64,000 nt of DNA from Lentisphaeria bacterium (GTDB taxonomy: Bacteria > Verrucomicrobiota > Lentisphaeria > Victivallales > Victivallaceae): positions 46,296-110,295 of the forward strand of contig CAAGED010000056.1 in the NCBI GenBank assembly GCA_900768505.1, written 5' to 3'. The notes beneath the pieces were generated by a model. It was not told where the DNA came from and did no database searches. It worked only from the letters and a program-made list of their open reading frames with translations. How positions within the stretch are numbered: position 1 is the first letter of the stretch; every line of letters begins with the position of its first letter. The translations under genes and the position numbers were made by a program. This document shows positions 27,868 through 36,895 of this stretch, piece by piece.

Positions 27868-28971
27868 ATGGCTGGTGTTACATTGAGAAACGTCGCAAAG
27901 ATATATCCCGGCGCCGGCGGTGCCAAGGCGGTTAAAAATATTGACTTGGATATTCACGATCGGGAGTTTATGGTGCTGGTTGGTCCATCAGGGTGTGGTA
28001 AATCCACTACTCTGCGTATGATCGCCGGCTTGGAAGAGATCTCCGAGGGTGAAATTAAGATCGGGAATCGGGTGGTCAATGATGTGCCTCCCAAGGATCG
28101 GGATATTGCCATGGTCTTTCAGAATTATGCTCTTTATCCTCATATGTCGGTTTATGACAACATGGCTTTTGGCTTGAAATTACGCAAATTCAAAAAGGAT
28201 GACATTCGCCACCGGGTGGAGGAGGCGGCAAAAATTTTGGGCATTGAAGAGTTTCTGGATCGTCGCCCGAAGCAACTCTCCGGCGGTCAGCGGCAGCGTG
28301 TAGCTGTCGGTCGTGCCATTGTTCGGAAACCGGAAGCATTTTTATTTGACGAACCGCTCTCTAACCTGGATGCAAAAATGCGCGTGCAGATGCGTACCGA
28401 AATCAGTAAGCTCCATACCCAGTTGGAAACAACCATGATTTATGTTACGCATGATCAGACTGAGGCAATGACCATGGGAGACCGGATTTGTGTAATGAAA
28501 GATGGAATCATTCAGCAGGTGGATTCACCAATTAATCTTTACGACAATCCGGTTAATGTGTTTGTCGCCGGTTTTATCGGCACACCGCCGATGAACTTTT
28601 TTAAAGGTAATATCGTTGCGGAGGGTGATGAACTCTACTTCGCGGAAGCTACTTTCAAACTCAAACTTCCCCGGGAAAACAGGGATAAACTTAAGCCGTA
28701 TGTCGGCAAGGGGGTAATTTTCGGCGTGCGACCGGAGGATGTGAGTGGTATCAAAACCGAGGGCGGCAGTTATCCGGCAATCAAAGCAACCATTGAAGTT
28801 ATGGAACCAATGGGGTCGGAAACTTATCTCTATATGAATACCGGCGTGCATACATTTATTGCCAGAGAGGACGCTCATATCAACTTTAAGGTCGGTAGTG
28901 AAATCGAGTTGCCGGTTTATATGCCGCGAACTCATATTTTTGATGCTGAAACTGAAATGGTGATTGTGTAG
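27868..28971 (+). CDS. MsmK/UgpC-type sugar ABC transporter ATPase
   Basis: A 367-aa protein from ATG 27868, placed by a perfect AGGAGG seven bases upstream; a TTG 27 bases earlier is not used. It begins MAGVTLRNVAKIYPG. Walker A is GPSGCGKST near residue 38, the Q-loop is MVFQNYALYPHMSVYDN, the signature is LSGGQRQRVAVGRAI and Walker B is AFLFDEPLSNLDAKMR. The C-terminal 130 residues form the OB-fold regulatory domain typical of MalK/UgpC/MsmK. Such ATPases often serve several sugar importers. No permease or binding protein is adjacent, which fits a shared ATPase. The downstream hairpin suggests a single-gene transcript. Confidence 0.9.
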   Translation: MAGVTLRNVAKIYPGAGGAKAVKNIDLDIHDREFMVLVGPSGCGKSTTLRMIAGLEEISEGEIKIGNRVVNDVPPKDRDIAMVFQNYALYPHMSVYDNMAFGLKLRKFKKDDIRHRVEEAAKILGIEEFLDRRPKQLSGGQRQRVAVGRAIVRKPEAFLFDEPLSNLDAKMRVQMRTEISKLHTQLETTMIYVTHDQTEAMTMGDRICVMKDGIIQQVDSPINLYDNPVNVFVAGFIGTPPMNFFKGNIVAEGDELYFAEATFKLKLPRENRDKLKPYVGKGVIFGVRPEDVSGIKTEGGSYPAIKATIEVMEPMGSETYLYMNTGVHTFIAREDAHINFKVGSEIELPVYMPRTHIFDAETEMVIV

Positions 28972-28986
28972 CTACTGGCAAAATCT

Positions 28987-29030
28987 CAATCCGCCGCCAG
29001 GGAAAATGCTTACTTCTGGGTGGCGGATTG
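28987..29030 (+). terminator. Hairpin after the ABC ATPase gene
   Basis: CAATCCGCCGCCAG at 28987-29000 is almost fully complementary to CTGGGTGGCGGATTG ending at 29030, with one mismatch and one bulge. It begins 16 bp after the stop codon. There is no T-tract, so it may be a weak or Rho-assisted terminator or an mRNA-stabilising 3' hairpin. Confidence 0.5.
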
Positions 29031-29124
29031 GACGAAAAATCAATGACGGTATGCTCGTGTTGAATATTTCAGTTCCTGCAACGGATTGGGCAATGCGGGA
29101 AACTTGTAAAAGTGTAAAAATTTT

Positions 29125-29158
29125 GAGCAGTTGACGAAATAAAATTCGTTAATTGCTC
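29125..29158 (+). promoter_or_regulatory. Fourteen-pair inverted repeat upstream of ribBA
   Basis: GAGCAGTTGACGAA (29125-29138) and TTCGTTAATTGCTC (29145-29158) pair over all 14 positions in RNA, two of them G-U, with a six-base ATAAAA loop. It ends 94 bp before the ribBA start. It contains a TTGACG that could be a -35 box. It could be an operator or an RNA leader hairpin. It does not match the FMN riboswitch. Confidence 0.4.
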
Positions 29159-29252
29159 TTGCCTGATATGTGAATCGGTGATTCCTGACGGTATTGGCGA
29201 GGCCAGGCCGCTGTCATCCAAATATGTAATTTTTTTTGGTCAATGGAGAATT

Positions 29253-30449
29253 ATGGAAATAAAATTTGATCCGATTGAGGATGTGGTTGCCGCAATCCGG
29301 CGTGGCGAAATGGTGGTGGTAACTGATGATGAACACCGGGAGAACGAGGGCGATTTGGTAGTTGCCGCCGCTAAGGTTACTCCGGAAGTTATCAACTTTA
29401 TGAGCAAAAATGCCCGTGGACTTATTTGTGTACCGGTAAGCGGTGAAATTGCTGAACATTTGCAGTTGTCCACACCCAACTCCCTTAGTGATCCATTTAA
29501 AACTGCTTTCACCGAGAGCGTGGATGCCAAAATCGGCACCACTACCGGAATCTCCGCCTTCGATCGGGCTGCTACGGTAAGCACCATTATTGATCCGGAA
29601 TCGACTCGGGAATCATTTGTTTCGCCGGGTCACATGTTCCCGCTGATCGCTCGGGAGGGGGGGGTGTTGCGCCGGGCCGGACATACCGAGGCGGCAGTTG
29701 ATTTGGCGCGGATCGCCGGGCTTGCGCCGGCCGGAGTAATTTGCGAAATTATGAATGACGACGGCACCATGGCCAGATTGGAACAGCTGGATCAATTTCG
29801 CCATAAGCATCAGCTTAAATGGTGCAGTGTAGCGGATTTAATCGCCTATCGGCGGCGTACTGAACTTTTGATTACCCGGGGGGCGACAGCGGATTTGCCC
29901 ACCTGCTTTGGAAATTTTAAAATTACCGCATATCGCTCTAAAGTAGATAATTTAGAGCATGTTGCACTTGTTTATGGCGATGTCGAAGGCAAATCGGATG
30001 TTTTGGTGCGGGTGCACAGTGAATGTTTGACCGGTGATGTTTTTGGCTCCTGCCGTTGCGATTGCGGAAATCAGCTTCATGCGGCGATGCGGATGATTGC
30101 GCAGGCCGGTTCCGGCGTATTGCTTTATATGCGTCAAGAGGGACGCGGCATTGGTATCTACAATAAAATAAGTGCATATAAGCTGCAGGATGATGGGCTG
30201 GACACTGTTGAGGCCAATGAAAAATTGGGATTTGCCGCCGATTTGCGGGATTATGGTATCGGGGTGCAGATATTGTTGGATTTAGGATTGAAATCAATTC
30301 GGCTGCTGACCAACAATCCTAAAAAATTAATCGGGTTGAGCGGCTACGGTTTGACAATTGCCCAGCGGGTTCCATTGATTACGGAACATGCACCGGAGAG
30401 TGATTTTTATATGAACACCAAGAAAGAGAAGATGGGACATTTGTTGTAA
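29253..30449 (+). CDS. ribBA: Riboflavin synthesis bifunctional RibBA
   Basis: A 398-aa protein from ATG 29253, chosen because TGGAG lies upstream and MEIKFDPIEDVVAAI is the normal family start. The N-terminal half is 3,4-dihydroxy-2-butanone-4-phosphate synthase (DDEHRENEGD at 25-34, then HTEAAVDLARIAGL). The C-terminal half is GTP cyclohydrolase II, with SECLTGDVFGSCRCDCG for zinc binding, RQEGRGIGI and LTNNPKK. Both active sites look complete and the length is normal. It supplies the first intermediates of both arms of riboflavin synthesis. It begins a probable operon, ribBA-ribH-nusB-ftsY. Confidence 0.96.
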   Translation: MEIKFDPIEDVVAAIRRGEMVVVTDDEHRENEGDLVVAAAKVTPEVINFMSKNARGLICVPVSGEIAEHLQLSTPNSLSDPFKTAFTESVDAKIGTTTGISAFDRAATVSTIIDPESTRESFVSPGHMFPLIAREGGVLRRAGHTEAAVDLARIAGLAPAGVICEIMNDDGTMARLEQLDQFRHKHQLKWCSVADLIAYRRRTELLITRGATADLPTCFGNFKITAYRSKVDNLEHVALVYGDVEGKSDVLVRVHSECLTGDVFGSCRCDCGNQLHAAMRMIAQAGSGVLLYMRQEGRGIGIYNKISAYKLQDDGLDTVEANEKLGFAADLRDYGIGVQILLDLGLKSIRLLTNNPKKLIGLSGYGLTIAQRVPLITEHAPESDFYMNTKKEKMGHLL

Positions 30450-30503
30450 ACATTTTTGCAGTGTTCGGAAAAAGGTGATGTAATTTTTAAGGAGAAATAA
30501 ATT

Positions 30504-30977
30504 ATGCATGAAATAGGCAAGGTATATGAAGGCAATTTAATTGCCGGCGATATGAAATTCGGCATTGTCTGCAGCCGGTTCAATGATTTTTTTGTCAGCA
30601 GTTTGCTGGATGGTGCGGTCGATACAATCGTACGGCATGGTGGAGACCCCAAAAATATCGAGGTAATGTGGGTTCCCGGAGCATATGAGTTGCCCTTTGG
30701 TGCCAAGAAAATGATTGACAGTGGCAGGTTTAATGCGGTAATGGCATTAGGAGTGGTGATCCAGGGGGCGACTCCCCATGCTGGGTATATTAATAGTGAA
30801 GTATCTAAGTCTTTGGCTCAGATAGGTTTGGCCAGCGGAGTGCCGCTTACCTACGGACTGATTACGGCAGATAATATCGAACAGGCAATTGAACGCAGTG
30901 GCACCAAGGCCGGAAACAAGGGTGCGGATGCGGCGTTGGCGGCAATTGAAATGGCGGATTTAGTACGAAAGTTTTAA
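30504..30977 (+). CDS. ribH: 6,7-dimethyl-8-ribityllumazine synthase
   Basis: A 157-aa protein of standard length. The family motifs are IVCSRFNDF, WVPGAYELPFGAKKM and GVVIQGATPHAGYI, the last with the catalytic His at residue 92. The C-terminal ERSGTKAGNKGADAALAAIEM is also typical. It joins the butanone phosphate made by RibBA to the pyrimidine intermediate to give lumazine, the direct precursor of riboflavin. AAGGAG lies upstream of the ATG, 54 bp after ribBA. The gene for riboflavin synthase (ribE) and ribD are not in this window. Confidence 0.96.
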   Translation: MHEIGKVYEGNLIAGDMKFGIVCSRFNDFFVSSLLDGAVDTIVRHGGDPKNIEVMWVPGAYELPFGAKKMIDSGRFNAVMALGVVIQGATPHAGYINSEVSKSLAQIGLASGVPLTYGLITADNIEQAIERSGTKAGNKGADAALAAIEMADLVRKF

Positions 30978-30979
30978 TT

Positions 30980-31480
30980 ATGAGCAGACGAATTGAAGAA
31001 AATAACGGCAAAACTCCTCATCCGCATATAAAACGTTTGGGACGGGAATTTGCCATGCAGTATCTTTTTAGTTGTGATATGGCGGGCGATGACAAATTGT
31101 TGTTTGCCACTTTTGCCGAACAAACTGCCGACCAGATGGAAATGACACTTGACCGATATTTTCGCAAGGGTTGCGCGTATGCAGAGCAGTTGATCGACGG
31201 AGTGCGGGCAAATTTAGCACAAATTGACGAAACCATAAAAAAACATTCTGATAACTGGGATTGGGAGCGGCTTTCGCTGGTGGATCGCAACGTTATGCGC
31301 GTGGCAGTGTATGAAATGCTTTTTGTGGCAGATGTGCCGCCGATCGTCAGTATTAATGAAGCGGTGGAAATCGCCATGGATTTCAGTGGAGAAAAAGGCG
31401 GCGTCTACATCAATGGCGTACTTAACGGAATAAAAAATTCCTTAACCCGTCCCGCCAGAGAGGCAGTTGAGTCGTTATGA
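30980..31480 (+). CDS. nusB: Transcription antitermination factor NusB
   Basis: A 166-aa protein. The N-terminal GREFAMQYLFSCDMAG, the middle WERLSLVDRNVMRVAVYEML and VSINEAVEIAMDFSGEKGG, followed by YINGVLNGI, match NusB throughout. It binds boxA RNA with NusE (S10) and supports antitermination of rRNA transcription. It begins two bases after the ribH stop and overlaps ftsY by four (ATGA), so translation is coupled. The ribH-nusB pairing is common in bacteria. The N-terminus is about ten residues longer than usual. Confidence 0.95.
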   Translation: MSRRIEENNGKTPHPHIKRLGREFAMQYLFSCDMAGDDKLLFATFAEQTADQMEMTLDRYFRKGCAYAEQLIDGVRANLAQIDETIKKHSDNWDWERLSLVDRNVMRVAVYEMLFVADVPPIVSINEAVEIAMDFSGEKGGVYINGVLNGIKNSLTRPAREAVESL

Positions 31481-32412
31481 AATCATTGTTTTCAGTATTT
31501 AAACGCGGATTGGAAAAGACCAAGACGGCGGTAGTCAGATCGATAAATTCATTTTTCACCGGCGAAAAAGCTTGGGATGAATCGACGTTTGAAGAACTGG
31601 AGGCAATGTTGATCAGTGCGGATTTCGGCGTTGCGGCCAGTTTGGAAATTGTGGAGAATATTCGCGAGCAGTACAAACGTGGCCGAATTTCCACCACCGC
31701 TGACGCATATAAGATTTTGGGTGATTATATTTGTGATATATTACACAAGAATCAGCGGCCGCTGGATAAGGCGCCGGAGGGGAAATTGACCGTAATGATT
31801 TTTATTGGCGTAAATGGTTCCGGCAAAACTACCACAATTGGCAAATTGGCGGCAAAATTGGTCAATGAGGGAAATCGGGTGACATTGGCGGCCGGAGATA
31901 CGTTTCGGGCCGCAGCAGTGGAGCAGTTGAAGTTATGGGGAACTCGTACCGGCAGTGAGGTGATTGCCGCCAAACACGGGGCCGATCCGGCTAGTGTGGC
32001 CTTTGATGCAACGGAAGCGGCATTGGCCAGAGGAAGCAATTACCTGCTGATTGATACCGCCGGGCGCCAGCAAAATAAGAAAAGTTTGATGGATGAACTG
32101 GCAAAAATAATTCGTTCCGTAAAAAAAGTTTATCCGGATGCGCCGCACGAGGTCTTGCTTACTGTTGATGCAAGTTTAGGCTCAAATGCGTTGAGCCAGG
32201 CACGGGAATTCTCCAAGGTCGCCCCGGTCAGCGGATTGGTGTTGACCAAACTTGATGGAACCGGAAAAGGTGGTATGGTGGTGGCATTGCACCGGGAATT
32301 CAATTTGCCTACGTTGTTGGTGGGAATGGGGGAACAACCGGATGATTTGCAGATATTCAGTCCGGAATTTTATACTGAAGCACTTCTAGACGGTCATTTT
32401 GCCGCAGTTTAA
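31477..32412 (+). CDS. ftsY: Signal recognition particle receptor FtsY
   Basis: A 311-aa protein with the NG domain only. The four-helix N part occupies about residues 1-95. The GTPase G part has GVNGSGKTT (111-119), DTFRAAAVEQL, DTAGRQQNKKSLMDEL, TKLDGTGKGG and the closing GMGEQPDDLQIF. The long acidic A domain of E. coli FtsY is absent, as in many bacteria. It docks SRP-ribosome complexes at the inner membrane. The ATG overlaps the nusB stop. It converges on the deacylase gene with only 11 bp between the stops and no clear terminator. Confidence 0.95.
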   Translation: MKSLFSVFKRGLEKTKTAVVRSINSFFTGEKAWDESTFEELEAMLISADFGVAASLEIVENIREQYKRGRISTTADAYKILGDYICDILHKNQRPLDKAPEGKLTVMIFIGVNGSGKTTTIGKLAAKLVNEGNRVTLAAGDTFRAAAVEQLKLWGTRTGSEVIAAKHGADPASVAFDATEAALARGSNYLLIDTAGRQQNKKSLMDELAKIIRSVKKVYPDAPHEVLLTVDASLGSNALSQAREFSKVAPVSGLVLTKLDGTGKGGMVVALHREFNLPTLLVGMGEQPDDLQIFSPEFYTEALLDGHFAAV

Positions 32413-32423
32413 AAGGTTGAATA

Positions 32424-33947
32424 TTACAAAAAACGTTGTCCGTTAATCCATACCGCAGATACGCCGGAACTGATTTGATGCGGATTAATCAACGTTGCTT
32501 TTCCCGCATAATTTGCTAAATCAATCAACGCCAAATCCGCAAAATATCCAGGTGCAATTCGACCGCGACCTGGCAAATTAAAAATTTCAGCCGTAAGCGA
32601 ACTCATTTTGCGTATCATTTTTTCCGGTTTTATCCCTTGAGTCAAGCCCATGCGGTAAAATTCCGGCATTGAACCAAAATTCCTGGGATGGCTGCGTCCC
32701 AACGAATAATCCAACGGTCGCGCACTTTCGTCACTGCCGCAAACACAATTATCCAATGCAATTATTTTTTTGCAATTATCCAGTGACATATTGCCGAATG
32801 CCGCGCTGGCATTGGGGGCATCCTGTTTTAAAATTTCAAGTACCAATTGTGGCGCATCTACCTGAAGGGCAGTTGCAATATCAGCGAAAGAGCTGCCGCA
32901 AAAATTCTTGAATCCCGGTAAGGCAGTATAAACGAGTTGAATATTTTTCCAATATGACTCATTACGCTCCTGGTGCATTTTTACTAAAAAGTCGCTCCGG
33001 TGCTCCTCCGATTGCAACACGCGCATTAATGCAATGTCATCCAAATCATCATACGGCGAGGGTGAAATTATACTTAATTGACTCATGGAATAAATGTAAG
33101 GATATCGATCGCAGGTAACATGAATTGTTTCTGCTGCCCGATTAATGATTTCCAACGCCTCATTAAGTTTGTGCCAGTTTGCCCGTCCGGCGGTTTTAAA
33201 GTGGCTCAGGTGAAGTTTCTTCCCTCCCGCCGACTGCAATGCAGTAATTGCCTCCGTTATTGATTCCAGCAATTGCGCCCCCTCGCTTCGCAAATGCAGC
33301 GCATAAATTCCATCCAAATCAGCCACCACTTGAAGCAGTGCGGTTAATTCCGTCAGGTTGGCGAATTTGCCCGGAACGTAAAGTAATCCGCTGGACAATC
33401 CCAACGCACCGCCGATTAAATTTTCCCGCAAAAGATTTTTCATCTCAACTAACTGTAAATTACTTAGTTTAGACGCAGTGTAGCCATTGACCGCCCCACG
33501 CAGGGTATTGTGCCCCACCAGAGGGAAGAGATTTAAACTAACCCGCCGCCGCCTGACTTCATCCAGATAACCTTTACAATCATGCCAGGTAATCGGCACA
33601 TTATAATTTTCCCACAAACTTTGCAGATGTTCCCGATTTAAATCAGTAATTGGAAATGGCGATAATCCGCAATTACCACTTATTTCCGAGGTGATTCCCT
33701 GAGTCAATTTACTCATCCCCTCCGGCGCCGCAAGCAGCGAGATATCCGAGTGCCCGTGTGCATCAATAAAACCCGGCGTCAGCGCCAATCCGCCGCCATC
33801 GGTTATCGAATCAAAGCTTTTTTCATTGGCAAGAGTTGAAGCATGACCGGTTTGAGTAATTTTATCATGCTCATACGCCACATAGCCCGGGTAGGCATCT
33901 TCTCCCGAACCGTCGTATATAATCACATTTTTTATCAACCCGGTCAT
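32424..33947 (-). CDS. N-acyl-D-amino-acid deacylase-like amidohydrolase
   Basis: A 507-aa cytoplasmic protein of the amidohydrolase superfamily. It has the metal-binding DAHGHSD (His64, His66) and GITSEISGNCGLSPFP, the Cys-containing signature of D-aminoacylases. Further marks are YALHLRSEGAQLLE, LHLSHFKTAGRANW and DRYPYIYSMSQLS, and the ending GRIAPGYFADLALIDL is standard for the beta-sandwich end. The usual reaction removes the acyl group from N-acyl-D-amino acids. The substrate here is not known; a role in recycling wall- or glycan-derived amides is possible. It lies 30 bp after the fucosidase gene. Confidence 0.85.
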   Translation of the reverse strand: MTGLIKNVIIYDGSGEDAYPGYVAYEHDKITQTGHASTLANEKSFDSITDGGGLALTPGFIDAHGHSDISLLAAPEGMSKLTQGITSEISGNCGLSPFPITDLNREHLQSLWENYNVPITWHDCKGYLDEVRRRRVSLNLFPLVGHNTLRGAVNGYTASKLSNLQLVEMKNLLRENLIGGALGLSSGLLYVPGKFANLTELTALLQVVADLDGIYALHLRSEGAQLLESITEAITALQSAGGKKLHLSHFKTAGRANWHKLNEALEIINRAAETIHVTCDRYPYIYSMSQLSIISPSPYDDLDDIALMRVLQSEEHRSDFLVKMHQERNESYWKNIQLVYTALPGFKNFCGSSFADIATALQVDAPQLVLEILKQDAPNASAAFGNMSLDNCKKIIALDNCVCGSDESARPLDYSLGRSHPRNFGSMPEFYRMGLTQGIKPEKMIRKMSSLTAEIFNLPGRGRIAPGYFADLALIDLANYAGKATLINPHQISSGVSAVWINGQRFL

Positions 33948-33977
33948 TTTTTTGCCGAAATTCCTGATTTTATTAAT

Positions 33978-35285
33978 TTACTTCAAGAAAAACTCCACCA
34001 CCGGCACCTCTACATTGGGCTTAATTACCGGCAATAAAAGGGTAATTGCTCCATCCGGAGTGCTCTCGCTCATTGAGTTGTTGCTTTTTTGAACAACTAT
34101 CCACTTTATCTCACTGCCGTCGTGTAGAAATTGTGCATACTTGATCTTGTCGGCCAAACCAGCCAATTGCAAACGGACGAACGGCCATGCGTAAATATGC
34201 AAGTAAAGGCGTTTCGTATTGGAATTTAATGTGTATCGGCAATCAGCCGGCGCCTGAAATCCTTCAGCGGCAGCGCAGTTGTAAATTGATTTCTGATGAT
34301 ACTTCATCCATTTTGCGTAATCATCCAAGCGTGCCAACGCTCTTTCATCCAGAAACCCCCGCGCTGTCGGCCCCACGTTCATCAGCAAATTTCCGTTGCG
34401 GGAAACATGATCAATTAACAGACGAATACATTGACCGGCGCTCTTCCAACTGCTTTCGTCCCGGTGATATCCCCAGGAGCCGGAGAAAGTTTGACATCCT
34501 TCCCAAGTTATTGGGGTACCCGCTTCATCCCGTGGAATTTGAGTTGGGGTGTATTGTTCCGGAGTGGCAATATCTCCTGCTCCCGGCAGATCCAGCCGAT
34601 TGCTTACAATGATTTCCGGTTGAAGCTGCCGCACCAGCCTGATCATTTTTTCCGACTCCCACTGCAAATGCCCCTTGCCGCGGGTGGCGTCTTCCGGTGC
34701 TTCGGCGCAAGGGTAGGAGAAATCAAACCATATTACATCAATTCTGCCGTAATTGGTGAGTAACTCCGTAACCTGATTGCGCATATATTCGGCATATTTC
34801 TTCATGTCACGGCCTTGATTCATGGCTGACCGTTCGGATTCAGAGAGATTGCGGTAAGGTCCGATACGATTATCGATTACAAAATCTTTGTGATGCCAAT
34901 CCAACAGCGAGTAGTAGACGCCAACTCGCAAACCTTCCCCACGAAATGCTTCAAGTACCTCCCGCAGCAAGTCCTTGCCGCATTTAGTGTTGGTAGCCTT
35001 GAATTCAGTATATTGTGAATCGAACAAACAAAATCCCTCATGATGCTTGGCCGTGATTACCACATATTTCATGCCGGCATTTTTTGCCGCAACTGCCCAG
35101 GATTTAGGGTCAAAAAGATCCGGCTCGAAGAGTTCAAAATACTTCCGGTAATCCTCTTCTGCAATCTCTTCGTTATTCTGCACCCATTCGTGGCGTGCCG
35201 CCATTGCATACAACCCCCAGTGAATAAACATTCCAAAACGATCTGCGGTGAACCATTTTGTGTTTCCATGTCCAAAATCATTCAT
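33978..35285 (-). CDS. GH29 alpha-L-fucosidase
   Basis: A 435-aa protein. GH29 marks are WFTADRFGMFIHWGLYA (11-27), KYVVITAKHHEGFCLFDS (73-90) and GVYYSLLDWHH. The nucleophile motif is IDVIWFDFS, with Asp188. It has no signal peptide, so it probably acts in the cytoplasm on imported fucosyl oligosaccharides. It keeps a C-terminal beta domain of about 90 residues. It sits between an FAD reductase and a deacylase on the same strand, with short gaps, and may belong to a host-glycan or algal-glycan catabolic set. The acid/base residue could not be placed with certainty. Confidence 0.92.
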   Translation of the reverse strand: MNDFGHGNTKWFTADRFGMFIHWGLYAMAARHEWVQNNEEIAEEDYRKYFELFEPDLFDPKSWAVAAKNAGMKYVVITAKHHEGFCLFDSQYTEFKATNTKCGKDLLREVLEAFRGEGLRVGVYYSLLDWHHKDFVIDNRIGPYRNLSESERSAMNQGRDMKKYAEYMRNQVTELLTNYGRIDVIWFDFSYPCAEAPEDATRGKGHLQWESEKMIRLVRQLQPEIIVSNRLDLPGAGDIATPEQYTPTQIPRDEAGTPITWEGCQTFSGSWGYHRDESSWKSAGQCIRLLIDHVSRNGNLLMNVGPTARGFLDERALARLDDYAKWMKYHQKSIYNCAAAEGFQAPADCRYTLNSNTKRLYLHIYAWPFVRLQLAGLADKIKYAQFLHDGSEIKWIVVQKSNNSMSESTPDGAITLLLPVIKPNVEVPVVEFFLK

Positions 35286-35324
35286 TTGCCGACTCCTTAA
35301 AGATAATTTATTTCAAAGATATTA

Positions 35325-36476
35325 TTATAATGTGTCAATAAGTTTTTGCAATTGAATAGCGGCCTTTACATCCCCGATCAAGTAAGCAGCGACAAGTTTG
35401 CCGTTATGGTAAAATTCCCGCCGCATATTTTCTCCATCAATGGAGGTTTTTAACTCAATATCAGTTAAATCCGCCGGAATGACACCAACGGAAAAAAGTT
35501 TAACCCCACAGCAACTCAAACGGGCCGGAGCCGATTCCATTTTGAAATTGACTTTGCCCCCGGCCGCATTGGTTCCCGCCGTAATGCCTTGCTGCTTGGC
35601 CGGCAGATACATGCCGATTGGTCTACTGCCGCATACGGCGGCGCAATCTCCAGCGGCATAAACATTTTCCACTCCGACAACTGCCATCTTTTCATCAGTT
35701 ACAATACCGAATTTATTGGAAATTTTTGCGGCAACCGCTTCCGGCAGATTGCTGCGAATTCCAATGGAAAAAATAATGACGCCACAACGCGAATAATGAT
35801 CTGAGCCGCAGCAAATATTCATTCCATCGGTATTTTGCCAGGCTGAAGTAATCACCTTGCCGCAATGAATCTGTAGTCCGCGTTTCGCAAGTTGTTCCGC
35901 CAGAAATTCTCCACCCGCCTGATCCAATTGACGGGGCAATAAATACGGGGCACCTTCAAAAATATTTACCTCAATCCCATTGCCGCTTAATAATCCATCC
36001 GCCAGTTCCAACCCCAGTAGACCGCCGCCAATTACGGAAAATCGCTTATGACCGGCGGCGGCGAAAGCGCGTATTTTCTCCAGATCGTTGTAATTGCGGA
36101 AACTCATGATGTGCTCGTCTGAACACTTTGCAAATGTTTCCGGCACAATTGGAGCCGCCCCGATTGCCAGAATCAGTTTATCATAAGAAATCTCTGCGCC
36201 GGAGGAAAAAATAACATTTTGACGGACAAAATCCACATCCGCCAATTCGGCATGATAATTAATTGAAATTCCACCGGCATTAAATTGTTCGGCGCTTTTT
36301 ATAAACAGCTGGGACTCTTCGGCAGGTATGAAAATCATTTTGCTTAAACTTGGCCGTCGATATGGCAGTATGCTTTCATTACTGTAAATGGCAATTTCGG
36401 CTTCTTTGTCTGCTGACCGGGCGGCGAAAGCTGCTTCGGCAGCGGCGCATCCGCCTCCAATAATGATTATTTTCAT
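35325..36476 (-). CDS. FAD-dependent NAD(P)H oxidoreductase (NirB/rubredoxin reductase type)
   Basis: A 383-aa protein with two dinucleotide folds. The FAD site is IIIIGGGCAAAEAAFAAR at the N-terminus, and NAD(P)H binds at FSVIGGGLLGLELADGL near residue 145. The second FAD motif is NVYAAGDCAAVCG near 270. ILPYRRPSLSKMI matches the P-Y-R-P-L-S-K motif of nitrite-reductase/rubredoxin-reductase-like enzymes. No rubredoxin, Rieske or BFD domain is attached, so the electron acceptor is unknown. The long gap upstream contains no other gene on this strand, so its promoter lies there. Confidence 0.88.
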   Translation of the reverse strand: MKIIIIGGGCAAAEAAFAARSADKEAEIAIYSNESILPYRRPSLSKMIFIPAEESQLFIKSAEQFNAGGISINYHAELADVDFVRQNVIFSSGAEISYDKLILAIGAAPIVPETFAKCSDEHIMSFRNYNDLEKIRAFAAAGHKRFSVIGGGLLGLELADGLLSGNGIEVNIFEGAPYLLPRQLDQAGGEFLAEQLAKRGLQIHCGKVITSAWQNTDGMNICCGSDHYSRCGVIIFSIGIRSNLPEAVAAKISNKFGIVTDEKMAVVGVENVYAAGDCAAVCGSRPIGMYLPAKQQGITAGTNAAGGKVNFKMESAPARLSCCGVKLFSVGVIPADLTDIELKTSIDGENMRREFYHNGKLVAAYLIGDVKAAIQLQKLIDTL

Positions 36477-36603
36477 GCTTAATATCCCCGTATTTTTTTT
36501 AATAAATTATTTATGATTAAATTTAGTCCCTCAAAAGATTATATACAAGCTGTCAAAAATATTTTGAATGAATTTTTTTGGGGAGAGCGGATTCTTTCAC
36601 TGA

Positions 36604-36644
36604 CGTGGCAAAAATTATTTTTGTGATTTTGCCACGCGTTTTTT
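36604..36644 (+). terminator. Orphan terminator-like hairpin
   Basis: CGTGGCAAAA (36604-36613) and TTTTGCCACG (36627-36636) are perfectly complementary over ten pairs with a 13-base loop, followed by a T-run at 36639-36644. No plus-strand gene lies upstream, as the neighbouring gene runs the other way. It may end an unseen small RNA or be a remnant. Confidence 0.45.
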
Positions 36645-36754
36645 GCGCTGACGCAGCGGGCATTTTTTTTATGATTTGCGGGGGAATTGTTTTGTGCAGC
36701 GTCAATAGGTTACGACCGTCGCTGAATAAGCTTCCTGGTAAAAAATGACTTGCG

Positions 36755-36814
36755 ATTTTTTTGTGATTTTATTATGATCGTAAGCGAAGAAAGTTTTTTT
36801 GTGATATTATAATG
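36755..36814 (+). repeat. Pair of near-identical 21-bp direct repeats
   Basis: TTTTTTTGTGATTTTATTATG (36755-36775) and TTTTTTTGTGATATTATAATG (36794-36814) differ at two positions. They lie 39 bp apart, start to start, in a gene-free stretch. The function is unknown; a protein-binding site or a decayed repeat are both possible. Confidence 0.45.
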
Positions 36815-36895
36815 CGTTTTTTGCAAAGCAGGCAAGCAGGTTGTGTTTTGGCAAGATTGGCGTTGTGGGAGCATACTGACGTATGAAACCAAAAC

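Noticed and set aside
28972..29252. Possible FMN riboswitch upstream of ribBA
   Set aside because: The conserved FMN aptamer segments are absent; only a plain inverted repeat is present.
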